From the NCBI GenBank assembly GCA_019914945.1, contig CM034103.1, positions 13,792,785-13,856,784 on the forward strand: a stretch of 64,000 nt of DNA. The letters are read 5' to 3'. Below are positions 10,904-23,200 of the stretch, one piece after another. Origin of the DNA: Typha latifolia. Taxonomy: Eukaryota; Streptophyta; Magnoliopsida; Poales; Typhaceae. The notes beneath the pieces were generated by a model. It worked only from the letters and a program-made list of their open reading frames with translations. It did not search any database and had not been told where the DNA came from. Within the stretch, counting starts at the first letter, position 1. Every line of letters starts with the position of its first letter. The position numbers and the translations under genes were made by a program.

Positions 10904-11345
10904 TGCTACCATTTCTTAATCTTTCTTTCTAGTATGTCACCTTTATAACTTGAGAACATGAACGCCTGTAGAAATGAGCTCTTTTGGTAGCCACCTTAGA
11001 TAACTTATCAAATCTCAACAACATTTCACGTAATGCTTCATAGTGTTTGCCATCTCTTTTTCTTTTTTGTCCTAGTATGATACCTTTAAAACATGAGAGC
11101 ATCATCACTTATATAGCTCCTTTGGTCTGGGCCCACCTTAAGAGAACTCATCACATCTCAACAACATCATCTAACAAAATTAAGGCACGAACTTTAATGC
11201 TCCATAGGGCTGCCATCTCTTAAATTTTCTTTTTTCTAGTATGGCACATTCATAGGTTGAAAGCATCAACACATAGAATTCTATGAGCTCTTCTAGTTGG
11301 GGGCTGCTGTAAGCGGGCTCATCGAAACTAAGGCATGAACTTTAT
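10904..11345. repeat. Three imperfect tandem repeats, period about 150 bp
   Basis: Units start near 10904, 11045 and 11209. Each carries TGCCATCTCTT-like sequence, then CTAGTATG-x-CAC/ACC, an A-C-A-T-G-A-G-A-like block, a GAGCTCTT-TGGT-like block, and in the first two units ATCTCAACAACAT. The units are well diverged from each other. There is no open reading frame across them. Origin unknown, possibly a transposon interior. Confidence 0.6.
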
Positions 11346-12010
11346 TGGCTATTGCATCATAAGTAATCGATTTATAAGCCTCAATGTCAATGTCAAACAA
11401 TGATTAGAAGTTGCATACTCAAGAGTGATCTAAAAGAGAGGGTTGCTCTTTTGTTTAGCCCATTAGTAATCAAAACCTCTTTAATGTAACTAAGAATTAC
11501 TATATTATTTCTGTTTTAACTATATCACCCATCAGACAAGTTTATCAAGTGCAAGCTAACCTCTCTTCTCTCTCCCATACTTGCATTTTCTCATTCATCA
11601 CTTCCCTTTTAAACCTAGAATATATAAAACATCGCTAAACACTAAAGTTGTAACATTTTTAATAAATGCCTAGTTTAAAAACTAAACTACTTGGCAAAAT
11701 ACCAAATAAACATGTATGTTAGTCTCAATCTGAATCCAACCCAAAGGATATTTCCAAGACTCAGTGGAATTATAAGAAAACCTTATGAGATAATATCATC
11801 AATTGAACACCTGAACTGTCCTAAAAGCACACAGACACACAGTTCACTAAATAATTCTATTATGACACTACCAACTAGTAAAACAACAGGATAAGAACAG
11901 AGCATGAACTGATTGTTTCAGAAAAGGGATAACTTTGGGAAAGAAAACTTACCCGCTCAGAGAAGATTAAAAAAAAACAATGGTCGGGGAGAGGAAGGAG
12001 GTTCTAAGAA

Positions 12011-12122
12011 CTGTAGGCATGGGCGGAATTGGCAAATTCTTTAACCACTCTTTCCATTATAAAGCTAAAAGCTAAGCTAAATATAAAGAGAAGGATTTGC
12101 CAATGCCCCCGAGCCCATAACT
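12011..12122 (-). ncRNA. Putative MIR482/MIR2118-family precursor hairpin B
   Basis: On the minus strand the 5' arm lies at 12119-12096 and the 3' arm at 12035-12014. The arms pair along about 20 positions with a few mismatches, and a loop of about 60 nt separates them. The 3'-arm 22-mer begins TTGCCAATTCCGCCCATG and ends CCTA. That is the register and composition of the miR482/2118 superfamily, whose 22-nt 3p members target the P-loop of NB-LRR resistance genes. As expected, the complementary plus strand at 12017-12037 translates as GMGGIGK. The minus strand is chosen because it puts the family-like sequence on the 3p arm. I cannot run folding or small-RNA checks. Confidence 0.7.
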
Positions 12123-12202
12123 CTTAGACACCCACATCTTCCTCTCTCTAACTCTTCCCATCTTGTAGGAAAGGCAGCAAGGGAGAGGGAGAGGCGATTA
12201 GA

Positions 12203-12292
12203 AACCATCGGCATGGGAGGGATCGGAAAGCAACTTTGAAGCAATTTTTCAGTAATCTTAGCGTGCTTTCCAAACCTGACCCATACCAATAG
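12203..12292 (-). ncRNA. Putative MIR482/MIR2118-family precursor hairpin A
   Basis: About 85 bases from hairpin B and on the same strand. The 5' arm is at 12287-12264 and the 3' arm at 12229-12208; they pair with several bulges around a loop of about 34 nt. The 3'-arm 22-mer starts TTTCCGATCCCTCCCATG and ends CCGA, a classic miR482/2118 pattern. Its complement on the plus strand also encodes GMGGIGK. The pair could derive from one primary transcript starting above 12300, where a CT repeat lies. The two mature sequences differ at several positions, so they would cover different target variants. Confidence 0.72.
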
Positions 12293-12333
12293 CTCCTAAA
12301 AACCCAATCTCCCTTTCTCGTCTACCTTCACTC

Positions 12334-12334
<1 letters not shown>

Positions 12335-12365
<31 letters not shown>
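12335..12365. repeat. (CT)n microsatellite
   Basis: About 31 bases of TC dinucleotides upstream (minus-strand sense) of the miRNA hairpins. A second CT tract of about 26 bases lies at 12637-12662. Sequence between them (12400-12630) has no gene that I can recognise. Confidence 0.9.
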
Positions 12366-12367
<2 letters not shown>

Positions 12368-12869
12368 TTCTGAGTCTCTGTTGCTGATAAAGAAGAGACC
12401 TTTATTATCGCATTGGATTCTCTAGTTTTGTAAAACCACTTGTTGCGCCCCTGGTTTTCAAAAACCACCTTGTTTTACGCGTGTATGGTGTTGGGAATGC
12501 CCCAGAGACAACGTGCTTTCTTAGAGGACATGAATTGTATGCAAACACGTCTGCAGAAATTTGTTGCGTACGGTCAGCGAGAGCCTGCCACATATATCAG
12601 TTGCGTAAATTTCCTACAGGCTACAGCAGATATGCTGACCCTCTCTCTCTCTCTCTCTCTCTTTTTGATAAAAAAGAAAGAAAAAGATTAAAATAATTTT
12701 AATAACTCTTAAAAATATTAAAAAGAGAAATTAAAATTTTAAAATTAAATGAGAGTTATTTTAATATTTATTCTAAAAGTAGCGGAATATTTTCCGCTCT
12801 AAATTAAATCGAGTTATTTTTGAGATATTAAAAGTAAAATAGTAAAACATAGAGCGTAGATGAAATTAA

Positions 12870-12922
12870 GGCCCATCTCTACATGATTGGGCTAAGCCAT
12901 GGTAATTGAATTTTGATGGGCT
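12870..12922 (+). promoter_or_regulatory. Cluster of site II-type (TGGGCY) elements before the PPR gene
   Basis: GGCCCA at 12870, TGGGCT at 12888 and TGGGCT at 12917 lie about 340-390 bases before the PPR start codon. TGGGCY elements bound by TCP factors are common upstream of plant genes for organelle and ribosomal proteins. Function here is inferred. Confidence 0.35.
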
Positions 12923-13259
12923 TCCTTTTATTTACAAGTGCGAGGCAAATTATAAACTGCGAAGCTCGGATGGGCAGGCCTTCGCTCTTAAAGCTGCAGT
13001 TGCGAAGGATTAAAACATGATCCTTGTGGAGACTTATTAGAATTCATTCTGAAGGCTTTTACACGTGTCTGTAGGTAAACTTAGTTTGTTTGATAAATTT
13101 CCGAATAATTTAATGAACGGATAAATCGACCCACAATTTTAGTCAGGACTCAGGCATAGTAAAGTTAGTATGGCAAATCCCAACCAACGTAAGTAGCCAC
13201 AAATTATGTGTACGTCTTAATAAATACTCTCCCTGCGCCGTCACTCCCATTGAAATGTT

Positions 13260-14957
13260 ATGTTCTCCAACTTCTTCTCCCGATCCTTCCTCCTCCACCC
13301 ACTCACCCCAACTCCCTCCGCTCGTCTCCTCTTCTCCACCTCATGCCTCTCCATCCCACAAGAACTCGACGCCGAGGCTCGTATCGCCGCCGACTCCTCC
13401 ACCGTCCTCCACCTCCTCCGCTCCACCCCCTCCCATAACATCTCTTCCGCCCTCCTCCTCTCCAACGTCACCCCTACCCCATCTCTCATCTCCGCCCTCC
13501 TCCCTTCCCTCTCCTCTCTCCCCTCGTCCTCCCTCCTCCCCTTCTCTCTCTGGTCTCGCCCCCACCTCCCTCCTCCCCTCCTCTCCTCCCTCGTCGACCT
13601 CCTCGCCAAGTCCCGCTCCTTCCACTCCGCCTGGTCCCTCCTCCTTTCCCTCCCCCCTTCCCCTCTTCCCTCCTTTGTCCCCCTCTTCCGACGCTACGCT
13701 CGCGCCGGCCATCCCTCCGCCGCCGTACGCACCTTCCGCTTCCTTCTCCGCCATCCTGAGTACGTCGCCGTCGAAGGCGACACTTTTTCGGCTGACCCGG
13801 CCGACCTCCTTATCGACGCGCTCTGCAAAGAAGGACACACTCGCGCGGCCGCAGAATTCGTCGCCAGCAGGCGCGAGGCGGACGAGAATTGGGTCCCCTC
13901 GGTTCGCGTCTACAATGTACTCATCCACGGATGGTTCCGTGCCCGCCGCATCCACAAGGCCGAGCGGTTGTGGGCCGAGATGCAGAACAACGGCGTGCGG
14001 CCGACTGTCGTCACCTACGGGACCCTCATTGAGGGGCTTTGCCGCATGCGGCGGCCCGACCAGGCCGTTGCCCTTTTGGATGAGATGATGACGGCTGGAA
14101 TTGAACCTAATTCGCTCACCTGTAACCCCATTGTTGACTCCCTTGCTGAGGGCGGTCGGTTTAAGGATGCCCACAACATGCTTGAGAAATTTCCCCTGTA
14201 TGGTGTTTCCCCCGATATCTCCACTTTTAATTCCCTTGTCAAGGGTTTTTGCAAGAATGGCGATCTCGTTGGGGCCAGCAAGGCGCTTAAGATGATGATT
14301 GGAAGGGGCATTCTTCCCACCGCGACCACGTATAATTATTTCTTTAGGTTCTTCGCAAAGTTTGGGAAGATTGAGGAGGGTATGAATCTTTACACAAAGA
14401 TGATTCATTCTGGGTACTCCCCTGATTGCCTTACGTACCATCTTTTGATCAAAATGTTGTGCGAGAAGGATAAACTGGACTTGGCTGTTCAGATGATAAG
14501 GGAGATGAATAGGAATGGATTTGAGTCGGACTTGGCCACGAGCACCATGTTGGTGCATCTTCTTTGTAGGATTCGTCGATTTGAGGAGGCTTTCGAGGAG
14601 TTTGAGAGTATGTTTCGGAGAGGAATTGTGCCGCAGTATATTACATATAAGATGCTCAAGAAAGAATTTCAAAGGTTGGAGTTGCTTGAATTGGAAAAGC
14701 AGTTGGTGGAGCTGATGAAATCAGTTCCACATTCGACCAGATTGCCTGGTACCTACAGGGATAAGGAAGGGGATGAGTCTGTCAAGCTGCGGAAGTCTAT
14801 AATGAGGAAGGCCCAAGTTATTTCTGATGCTTTGAAGGAATGTAAAGATCCAAAGGAGTTAATTAAACTAAAAAGCTCTACCGAGAGTGCTTTAGAGAGC
14901 GCAAATAGGTTGATTGCAGATATTAGGAGAAGAGTATATGGAGTGCGAGGTGAGTAG
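13260..14957 (+). CDS. P-class pentatricopeptide repeat protein, probably organellar
   Basis: An intronless 565-residue reading frame, as usual for plant PPR genes. Residues 1-30 form an Arg/Ser-rich presequence (A-R-L-L-F-S-T-S) typical of mitochondrial targeting. From about residue 176 to 480 there are successive 35-residue repeats of the V-x-x-YNVLI-HG-x-x-x-x-x-x-x-x-A type, with no E, E+ or DYW C-terminal domain. It is therefore a P-class protein expected to bind organelle RNA. The C-terminal 70 residues are charged and helical. The overall form recalls Arabidopsis At5g11310 (SOAR1), but that is from memory. The first 600 bases are extremely GC- and C-rich and the rest is not, a gradient that creates long false frames on the other strand. 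Confidence 0.93.
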   Translation: MFSNFFSRSFLLHPLTPTPSARLLFSTSCLSIPQELDAEARIAADSSTVLHLLRSTPSHNISSALLLSNVTPTPSLISALLPSLSSLPSSSLLPFSLWSRPHLPPPLLSSLVDLLAKSRSFHSAWSLLLSLPPSPLPSFVPLFRRYARAGHPSAAVRTFRFLLRHPEYVAVEGDTFSADPADLLIDALCKEGHTRAAAEFVASRREADENWVPSVRVYNVLIHGWFRARRIHKAERLWAEMQNNGVRPTVVTYGTLIEGLCRMRRPDQAVALLDEMMTAGIEPNSLTCNPIVDSLAEGGRFKDAHNMLEKFPLYGVSPDISTFNSLVKGFCKNGDLVGASKALKMMIGRGILPTATTYNYFFRFFAKFGKIEEGMNLYTKMIHSGYSPDCLTYHLLIKMLCEKDKLDLAVQMIREMNRNGFESDLATSTMLVHLLCRIRRFEEAFEEFESMFRRGIVPQYITYKMLKKEFQRLELLELEKQLVELMKSVPHSTRLPGTYRDKEGDESVKLRKSIMRKAQVISDALKECKDPKELIKLKSSTESALESANRLIADIRRRVYGVRGE

Positions 14958-17900
14958 CACTTCTGTTTTGTGAAATTAGAAAGTTACAGTTGGCTGGAGA
15001 TGTGAGGATGGCAAACTATAGCTGCTATGTTGTAAAACATTGGATTCGCTTGATTACTTACAATAAAATCCTTGTAAATTTATCTAGGAAGATGATTTAA
15101 GTAAGAAACTTCCTGGATTGTGAGGGGTGCTTTGTTTGTTTGCTTAAAGTGAGTACTTACAATCACCAACGCAACTTTTTACAGGCAAAAGTGACAGCAT
15201 TTTCTTTGCAAAACGGCTGAGGAAGCAATTCCGGTTTAATGTTATTGTACATTTCATGTTACTGAGATGATTAAATTTCTTTATGTTATTTTTATAAAGA
15301 TGTTAATGATCTTCCTTTGCAAAGGATTCTTCTTTTTTTGTTCTTGTAATGTTTAGCATAGTATTATTACATTAGTGTTTGCACTGAAATGTCTCACCAT
15401 TTAACAGCTGGAGTTTTCTTTGCATACAGAACTGACTCTCTTTGAAGCTAAAATCAGATTCAGAATACCTTTCCTGCATTTCTGACTTCAATACTTGTCA
15501 TGAAATGTTTCGGAACCAATCTCCCCTTCAAGCAACTTCTTCTTTTCATAAATGTATTCTGGAATGATTCACCTGGAGCTGAATTATAAGACACCAGAAA
15601 GCTTTAGTAACATACAGATGTAGGAAATGCTTAGCAGGACCACAGGCATAGCTTGGAGATTACATCATTAGATAGGTTGACAGATAATAGCCTGTTCTGA
15701 CCTGGTGTATGTGATTTTCTTTTGGTAATTTTTCCTGGCTGTCAGTGGACTTGATGGCAATTCAAAGATATATACATGAGGAGAACCATTTGCACTTACA
15801 TCTTCATCAAATAAACCGAAATTCTAGATTTTAAACACCTGAGAATTTGGGGACATTTTGATGCTCATCCATTCCTGGTTAGCTGCTTTTGTGGATCAAC
15901 TTTGAGCAGCTTAATCAATAGAATATTTCCTCTGAGCATGCAAGAATATTTTTAATTTAAATATGTTTTGAAGAATATCAGTATGGAATAAGATTACTGA
16001 TAGTTAGTGGTCTGGTCTTAGGGCAATCCTTAATAGTATTCTTCTATCCTGACTTCATAAAACCGTTAGATGATTCACCATAAACAAATATCTTATTTTA
16101 GTATGCCTTGAAGAACATGGTCACATGGTCAGAGAACAAGATTCTTGATCATTACAAACTCTGATCCCATAATCCTTACATTGTACTGACTATTCAGAAG
16201 AATTTGATGATGGGTCTGCTGACTCTGCCATCTGCCTAAACAATTTCTTTCAGGTATTTGCATGCATATACTAACTAATAATTTCTTTTAGTCTTGTTCC
16301 AAATCCATATTATCACTTGCGTAGTCAAACACTAGATGATAAACATATCTATCTTTGGCAATTTTTATTGTAAAAGTTTTTGTGGTATATTGGAATACCA
16401 TTAGTTATGCAAAAGCTGATAGTAACTGTAAATCTATCATCTGTATCGATATTAGAGTTAGGACCGTTGCTGTTATTACATGTCTAATGTCTCTGGACAG
16501 CCACTGGTTGGCTGAATGACGACACTTGTTAAGAGCAGTCTTTCAAGTACTAATCTTCTTGTCACACAGCAAGCTCAAGGTTGATCCGGCAGCATATGTC
16601 AATCCTTTTCATTTGGCTATCTAGTCCAGGTCAGGCTATTTCTGATATGTTATCCTCAGTTCCAGATCTTTCCTTCACTTTCTTGTGTCCTCGAAGCAAA
16701 TATAGAACTTTTGTATCAGGCTGCCAACTTCTGTCGAATTCTATTGAAATGTTTGTTATACTCTCTGCCAAATCTTGTGGTGAATTACAGAGTTACAACT
16801 TATTCTGCTGGAGTTGGACCAGCTTGCTGTAATTACAGTGGAAATTTATGTACATCACTAGGCAAAAGAACATGGAGATTTTTGGTTTGCCCTTCACTCA
16901 AAAAGTTTGATTGGTAGTTTGGTACTGAGTGGTACTCTAGGTGAGGACAGACACCCTACTTAAAATCAACATGCCATGTTGTTTCTTACTTTCTTCGGCT
17001 ACTTTGATGATCTATTTGTCATTTTGCAGGAAATTGGAAACAGTCTTATATCAAACTTCCAGATTTTCAGCATAATAGGACGCCATATTGCACAATGCCA
17101 GACTAGTTATGCAGGGCCTAAAGAGGGTAAGATGTACACAGTATATGTGAATCCTGTCTTTCTGGTATTTATTAAACCAGTGGGCAATACTTGGCTACCA
17201 TTATATTCATATATCCAATTATTGCTCTTAGTCTGTAAACACAAAGATGGGTTTTGCAAATATAGGGTCTAAGAAGGACAAGAGAGATGTGGCAAGAAAG
17301 GAAATCTTCTCCATGGACTGTATTACTATTACAATGGGGGATTGTGGCAAGCCCCACACTTTAGCCCTCAATCAACAGCTACTGATTGGAATTCTGATGC
17401 TGATCTGAGTTGGTGTTTCCAGAATCATTTCAATATCTATGGTTTACAGATTATATGATCGAGTGATGTTCTCTGCTTTCCTCATGCACACTGTAGTTTA
17501 GTTCACTTATTGCCACTAGCATCATTATTATCTAATGCATTTCTGCAAACTTTACCTTTTATGGCAACTTCAAGAATATAATGTGCTTTAGTTTATGATG
17601 TCTAGGCTCTACGGTCGTCTCCATGAGAAATTCTGACCCCTCAAATTGAGTACCCTCTAGCATTCATGACATCCTCACTTCTCTCAAGGGTCATCATTGA
17701 GAATATTCTCCATGCTGTGAGCTACAGTGACTGTAGTATTCTTGGGACAGAATGATACACCTTATCACCTATGAATCGTGGAAAGTGAGCTCACTTGGAG
17801 TTGGCCCTAGCATGATAAGCATGTTGAAAATATGTTTGGGATCTAGATTTCTCTTCCATATCTGCTAGAATGTATGAACCTCTTATGCTTTATATTGGGA

Positions 17901-19804
17901 AATTGTATGACTTAAAAGTTAATGAAACCTGTTTTCTGAGTTCTTTCTGGGGATTTGGGAGATCAAATCATGGATGATTGATGGCAAGTCCTGGATATTT
18001 GTTATTATTGAATACTATTAATTAATAGAAGAAGAGATAACCCGTGGTTTCAAATCTTTATATTTTGTTTTAATCAAGTTTATTATCTGTCTATCGTCAC
18101 TGTGAGTTCTTATGAGCCACTTTCTCATGCAGTGAATTTTTAGTTAAGCAAAATCATTTTCAGTTTTCTGTTATTTTCCCTAGTCATGCTTCTTTTCTTT
18201 TCCTATTATTTTCATTAGTTTGTTGAGCTGCCTATTTTTCTCGAGGTAGTATATCTCTATATTTTCTCAGGGTCTGATCCTAAAACTCTTTTATCTTGAT
18301 TCCAACATGTTGCAGGTTGCAGGGGTACCAGTTCATTGCATCTGCAGCTATAAACTGTTGATTTCAAGAATGTAGGCCAAAAGATGGCAATCCTTCTAGA
18401 CAGCAGCTTCAGGAGTCCTGATGGCTGGTATAATCAGAAGTTAAAAAGGTAACAATTGTTTGAAAGCATATTGATACTTGATAGCTCTTGCCAACCATCA
18501 CTACTAATGATTTCCCATTCAGCTGAGATCTTCAATCTCAACATGACATGATGAGAAGTAAGAAAGCTGACCCAATCGACAGAATGGATAAAATGACAAT
18601 AATATAGATAGAGATAGAGATAGAGAACTTAGTTCAAACTTTCTATCAACTTATCCTAGGGATAGTTGATTTGCCAACACGCCTAAAAAGGTGCTAATCA
18701 AATGTAGATGTGATAAGTTTTTTTTTTTTTCTTTTCTTCTTTCTTTTTCTCCCACTCTAAACTTACATTGAGTTGTGTGAGTCTTCAAGCACTAGCAATC
18801 TGGGAAAAAAAAAATCTGGAAGCATTGCGCGTGCAAACGCTGTGATGGTGGAGAGGATTTGGGCCCCCTCCCCCACCTGGAACCAAAATTGTTTGCTTCT
18901 GTATGTGATCCTAAAACTCCTCAATTTATAATCTCTCTCTCTCTCTCTCAATTATCTTTCGTCATCCCATTTGAGAGGGCTAAAAGAAATTAGAGTGATT
19001 CTACTAGTTATCTTTTTTTTTTATAAAAAAATTATGAAAAATATAAATTCGTGCCCTCTCACGTGCCACTTCACATATTTTAGTACCACAGGTATTTCTC
19101 AAATCCAATATTATATTTTTTCCACTAGATACTTAAGCATTGTTTCACTGTCATAATTGTCCATATAGACTCGTGATCACCCTCTATATTCCTACTTGTC
19201 GCATCTTAAGTTGTTGTCCAAACGAACACGTGACCTTCATATATTCCTAATTGTCTTCTGCAACCACTACTCGCCTGCACAAATATTACACCATACTTGT
19301 CATTGATTTATCAAGCTTTTTTTTCTTTTCTTTTTTCTCTTTTCCACCTTATTGCACAAAAAGGGAGGAAAAAAAAAACTCAGTAAAACCACCTCGTATT
19401 TAGTCACAGAATTATTCTCAAAACATTCTTTATTTTTAACGAGTTTGTGATGAAATGGTAGATTTAAGATCTAAGACATAGTAAAAGTATTCTTAAAGCG
19501 TCCAGATAATGTTTCGATAAAAAATGTGATTTAGATGGCCTTTGTTCTCAAAATTATTTTCATGTAACTGGTATGGTGGATCCTATCGATAATTAGTGAG
19601 GAAAGAGGGAGAGAGAATTCTGGGACTATGATCTAATACTATAGACAGTGATATATGCAAAAGTAGCACCACATAAATTTCCTACCAAATTAATATGAAA
19701 GGGAACAGTTCGAGGGTACATTTATTGGCACGCCAAATTTCTAATCGGGAACCCTTTCCTAGTTAACATCTTTATCTACATTTGTTGAAAAATAATAATA
19801 TCTT

Positions 19805-19845
<41 letters not shown>

Positions 19846-20249
19846 TTATTTATATTATTGTGACTAAAATAATTTATTTATTATTGCTACTATTATTTTT
19901 ATTTTCTAACACGAACCTTCCCTTCTCTCTCTCTCTCTTCGCTTTCTCCTCTCTTTTCTCTCTCATTTCTTTGTATTCTAGTAGTACAAAACAGAGGAGA
20001 GAGAGAGAGAGAGAGGCAGGAGCGATGAACAAAAAGAAGGAATGGGCAATCAAAATCCCACCTTTTGCTTTTTAATGCCTCCCCACCTCTAAAGACACAA
20101 CCAAAAGCCTCTCGTCGTCTCTCTCTCTCTAAACTCATCTCTCTTTTATCTTTCTCGTACTCCGAGCTCTCTACTCCTCCATGAGGGGGAGGAAGAGAGG
20201 GGACGCTGTTAACTATAAAGGGTGAGGAAAGGGGCATGAGGGGAGGATA
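14958..20249. other. Long stretch without a supported protein gene; possible spliced 3' UTR exons
   Basis: No frame here has convincing coding character. Some segments have exon-like borders: about 17030-17128 (TTTTGCAG before, GTAAGATG after) and 18316-18448 (GTTGCAG before, GTAACAAT after). These could be untranslated exons of the PPR gene or a long non-coding RNA. After 18700 come poly-T, CT and (TAA)n tracts (about 19809-19845), and a CT/GA-rich leader near 19920-20015 for the next gene. Confidence 0.3.
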
Positions 20250-23200
20250 ATGGCGGTTGGGATGACAAGTGGGGAAGAGAAAAAACCCACCTTTCACGAT
20301 TTCTTCGGGAGGGTAGCGAGGAGTGGGGAGAAGAAGAACCCGTTGGAGGCGGAGCCGGAGATATCGGCTTCTTTGGGGGCTACCTCCGGTGGTCATGGGC
20401 TTGTTTCGGGAAGCTCCGATCTGGGCTCAGGTGGGTTTTTCGTGGGTCCTCTTCGTATTCTTCGCTTTGTTTCTTCCTCTGGGGTTTGGATTCGGGGGGT
20501 TTTGTTGGCTGTTGTTTTGCTTCTGTTCGTGTCCTTTCTTTTTTCCTTCTGTCGGAATAATTATTTTCTTTGGTTTTGGTTTTTTTGCCTGCGTCAGCTT
20601 TGTTGATTCGTATTTTTTTTTAATTTTTTAATTTATTTTTGGTGGATTTATGTGGGGTGATATTTTTGTACTTTGAGACTCTTGTTTTTGGTATTACTTT
20701 ACTCAGCTGCGAATTGTTTAATTTTTCTTGAGAACTCCGGCTTTTACTAATTTACATGCGTATTTTATACATTTGAGAGTTCTTTTTTCTTATTTGGTAA
20801 GTTTAATTTATTTTGCTAAAACTGGGATCAGTATTGGTGTTTGAAATAAAATATACTTGGATAAAATCAAGGTATAGTTTAATTCTCTTGCTCATTTTAG
20901 CTATTCCTGTTTTGGGTAGTGACCACTAGTATTTAAATTAGTTTCATACTCTTTTATTACGTAGGTCTAAACATTCCGGGCTTTGTGTAATCCCATCTTT
21001 GTGATGCCATTGAAAAGTTTCGACTATAAAGAATTGAGAGATTGCTAGTTTCCTCTAACTGCTGCATGCATTGGACTAAATGTGTAGGCATTTGTTTTCT
21101 GTGGCTTCCTGATGAAAGGAAATTGTATGCACATTGCATGAAAATTACATTAATCTTTCTCGGATGTAAATTGTGAAATATTCATGAACTGTATTAGGAT
21201 TATTGTTCAATATCTTGTATATTCTGTAAAAGATCATGGCTTGAGGAATGTGATATATTTTCTGAAGAGATAGGTTAGCATGGGAATCTTGAGCATTTGA
21301 CTGTTCTGCCATTCCATACTTTTGGCTAGGCAAAAGAGAACTAATTGAACCACTTAAAAATTCTAGCAGAGCATATCACTAGAGCTCCCATCTTCCTCTG
21401 GGCATATATTTGGGTTTGTCAAATTGAGCTTACTTGAGTTCATTCCTAAAAAATGATGCCCAGGCTCAGGCCATTCAAATATACCACTGCCGGCTCTTTT
21501 GTTTTCCCAATGGTCCAAGTAAATCATTGTAATATATTCTCTCTTCCATCAGCTTTCTGTTTGTCCTTTAAACTATCTTACTTTGAGTACGACTGCAATG
21601 TGCTATTGTTTTTTCACTTTTTCTTACAAAAACTTATACTAGAGTTGGAAACCTTTTGGATGCTTTGATATCTTACCTCTTTTGCTTTGTCATTCTTTTT
21701 CTCTAATTTAATTGTCTCATGAAATCTTTTTGCTCTCTTTCTGATTTGGAATGCACAAAATTTTATGTACAATTTGGTGAAGCTAATTGCTTCATTTTCT
21801 AATCCTCATTGTATAATATTCCCATTCAATATGTTGAAGGATTTGCTTCATATTAGATGGATCATTGATTTGTTCCATATTTATATCTTCTGCAAACCAT
21901 CTCCACTCACTATTGTATTGCCACTCCACTAAATTATACAATCACCCACCCCATCTACCACCTCCACTAATTAACTCTGCCAGTTTCTAACTCTTTTGGG
22001 TTGATGACTCTTGTAAATGTATACTTCCTATAACTATCGTCATCATTCCTATAATTTCCATGACAGCACTTCATTCCTTTGGTTGTTATATGGCGAGGAT
22101 GGTAATTGATATATATGTGCTTTGTTCTATTATCTTATAACCTCCTCGCCAAACAAAGAGTCTTTCATGATTTCATCTAACCATTATTTCTTCTCATCAG
22201 ACACTACAATTAAACTTTATTTCACTGCAATTGTATTTTCCTGGGATTTATTTCTGCTTCTTGGCATCTGCCCTTTTTTCCTCTTTTTGCTGAATGTCCT
22301 TCTTGAAGGTGGACTCTCCTCTCTTCCACTGCTCCTAGTCGCTGTGCTTAGATTTTTTATGATTGTCTTTACTTTTTTTTTCTTCATAGCTGCTGCATTA
22401 CGAGAGAGACCAAAATCTGATCTATTTCTCATCAAGAATGTATTTATATATACACACACATGATTGTGTGGTATGTCAACCCTCAAGCATAGCATAAGAT
22501 TATATATACATCAACATGCTGAATATTCCATGGAATGTAAAAGAAAGTCATCATGAGTTACCCTTTTTTTTTTGCTTCTGTGTATTTTTCCTGCTGCATC
22601 CACATTTTTCCAGTGATGGTGTTGCTTATTCTATTTTACTTCACATATCTTGACCGTTCTAAATTTTGACACAATTTCTATTTCATGGACATAAGTTCAT
22701 TTATTTTCTTTTCCTAAATTTGGTAGAGAGGCAGGGGGTGAACAATTCTGAGGTTTTTCACTTTCATGGTAGGAAGGCTTCTATGTCAGGGCCTGAGGTA
22801 GGTAACACATTTTCAGGGAGGAAGAGGACCAACTCAGATTCAGCTTATCTGGGTATGATGGCAGATAGGATGCTTCCAGTGAGCTCAGATTCTCTCGAAG
22901 GCTCACGCATAATGAAGGTATACTAATTATGTAGCTCGCCATTTAGGCATTTAACATTTTATCCCATCAAACAATTAGTATATCTAGTACTTTTAATCAT
23001 GAATACCAATTACGTAATTCTTTACAAAATATAAACTTTTCAATTCAGATGTTTGGAAAAGAAGTCATAAGTGAGCAGTCAGGAAGATCACAAGAAGATG
23101 AAATTACATTTTCAATGCAGCCACCGCAGAGACCAGGTTCTCTGATGTTACGCCCACCTGCTGGCAGCAGACCTGAATCTCCTATTTTAAGATTGGAAAG

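Noticed and set aside
12014..12037. NB-LRR gene fragment, because the plus strand encodes GMGGIGK
   Set aside because: No NB-ARC or LRR sequence continues on either side. The inverted repeat structure favours miRNA precursors.
12077..12289. A 70-codon minus-strand frame over the hairpins
   Set aside because: The paired arms explain the sequence. The frame has no domain or splice support.
13341..14672. A 443-codon open frame on the minus strand and a 277-codon frame in another plus frame
   Set aside because: Both overlap the PPR gene and arise from its C-rich codons. The translations are low-complexity Gly/Glu or Pro/Ser runs.
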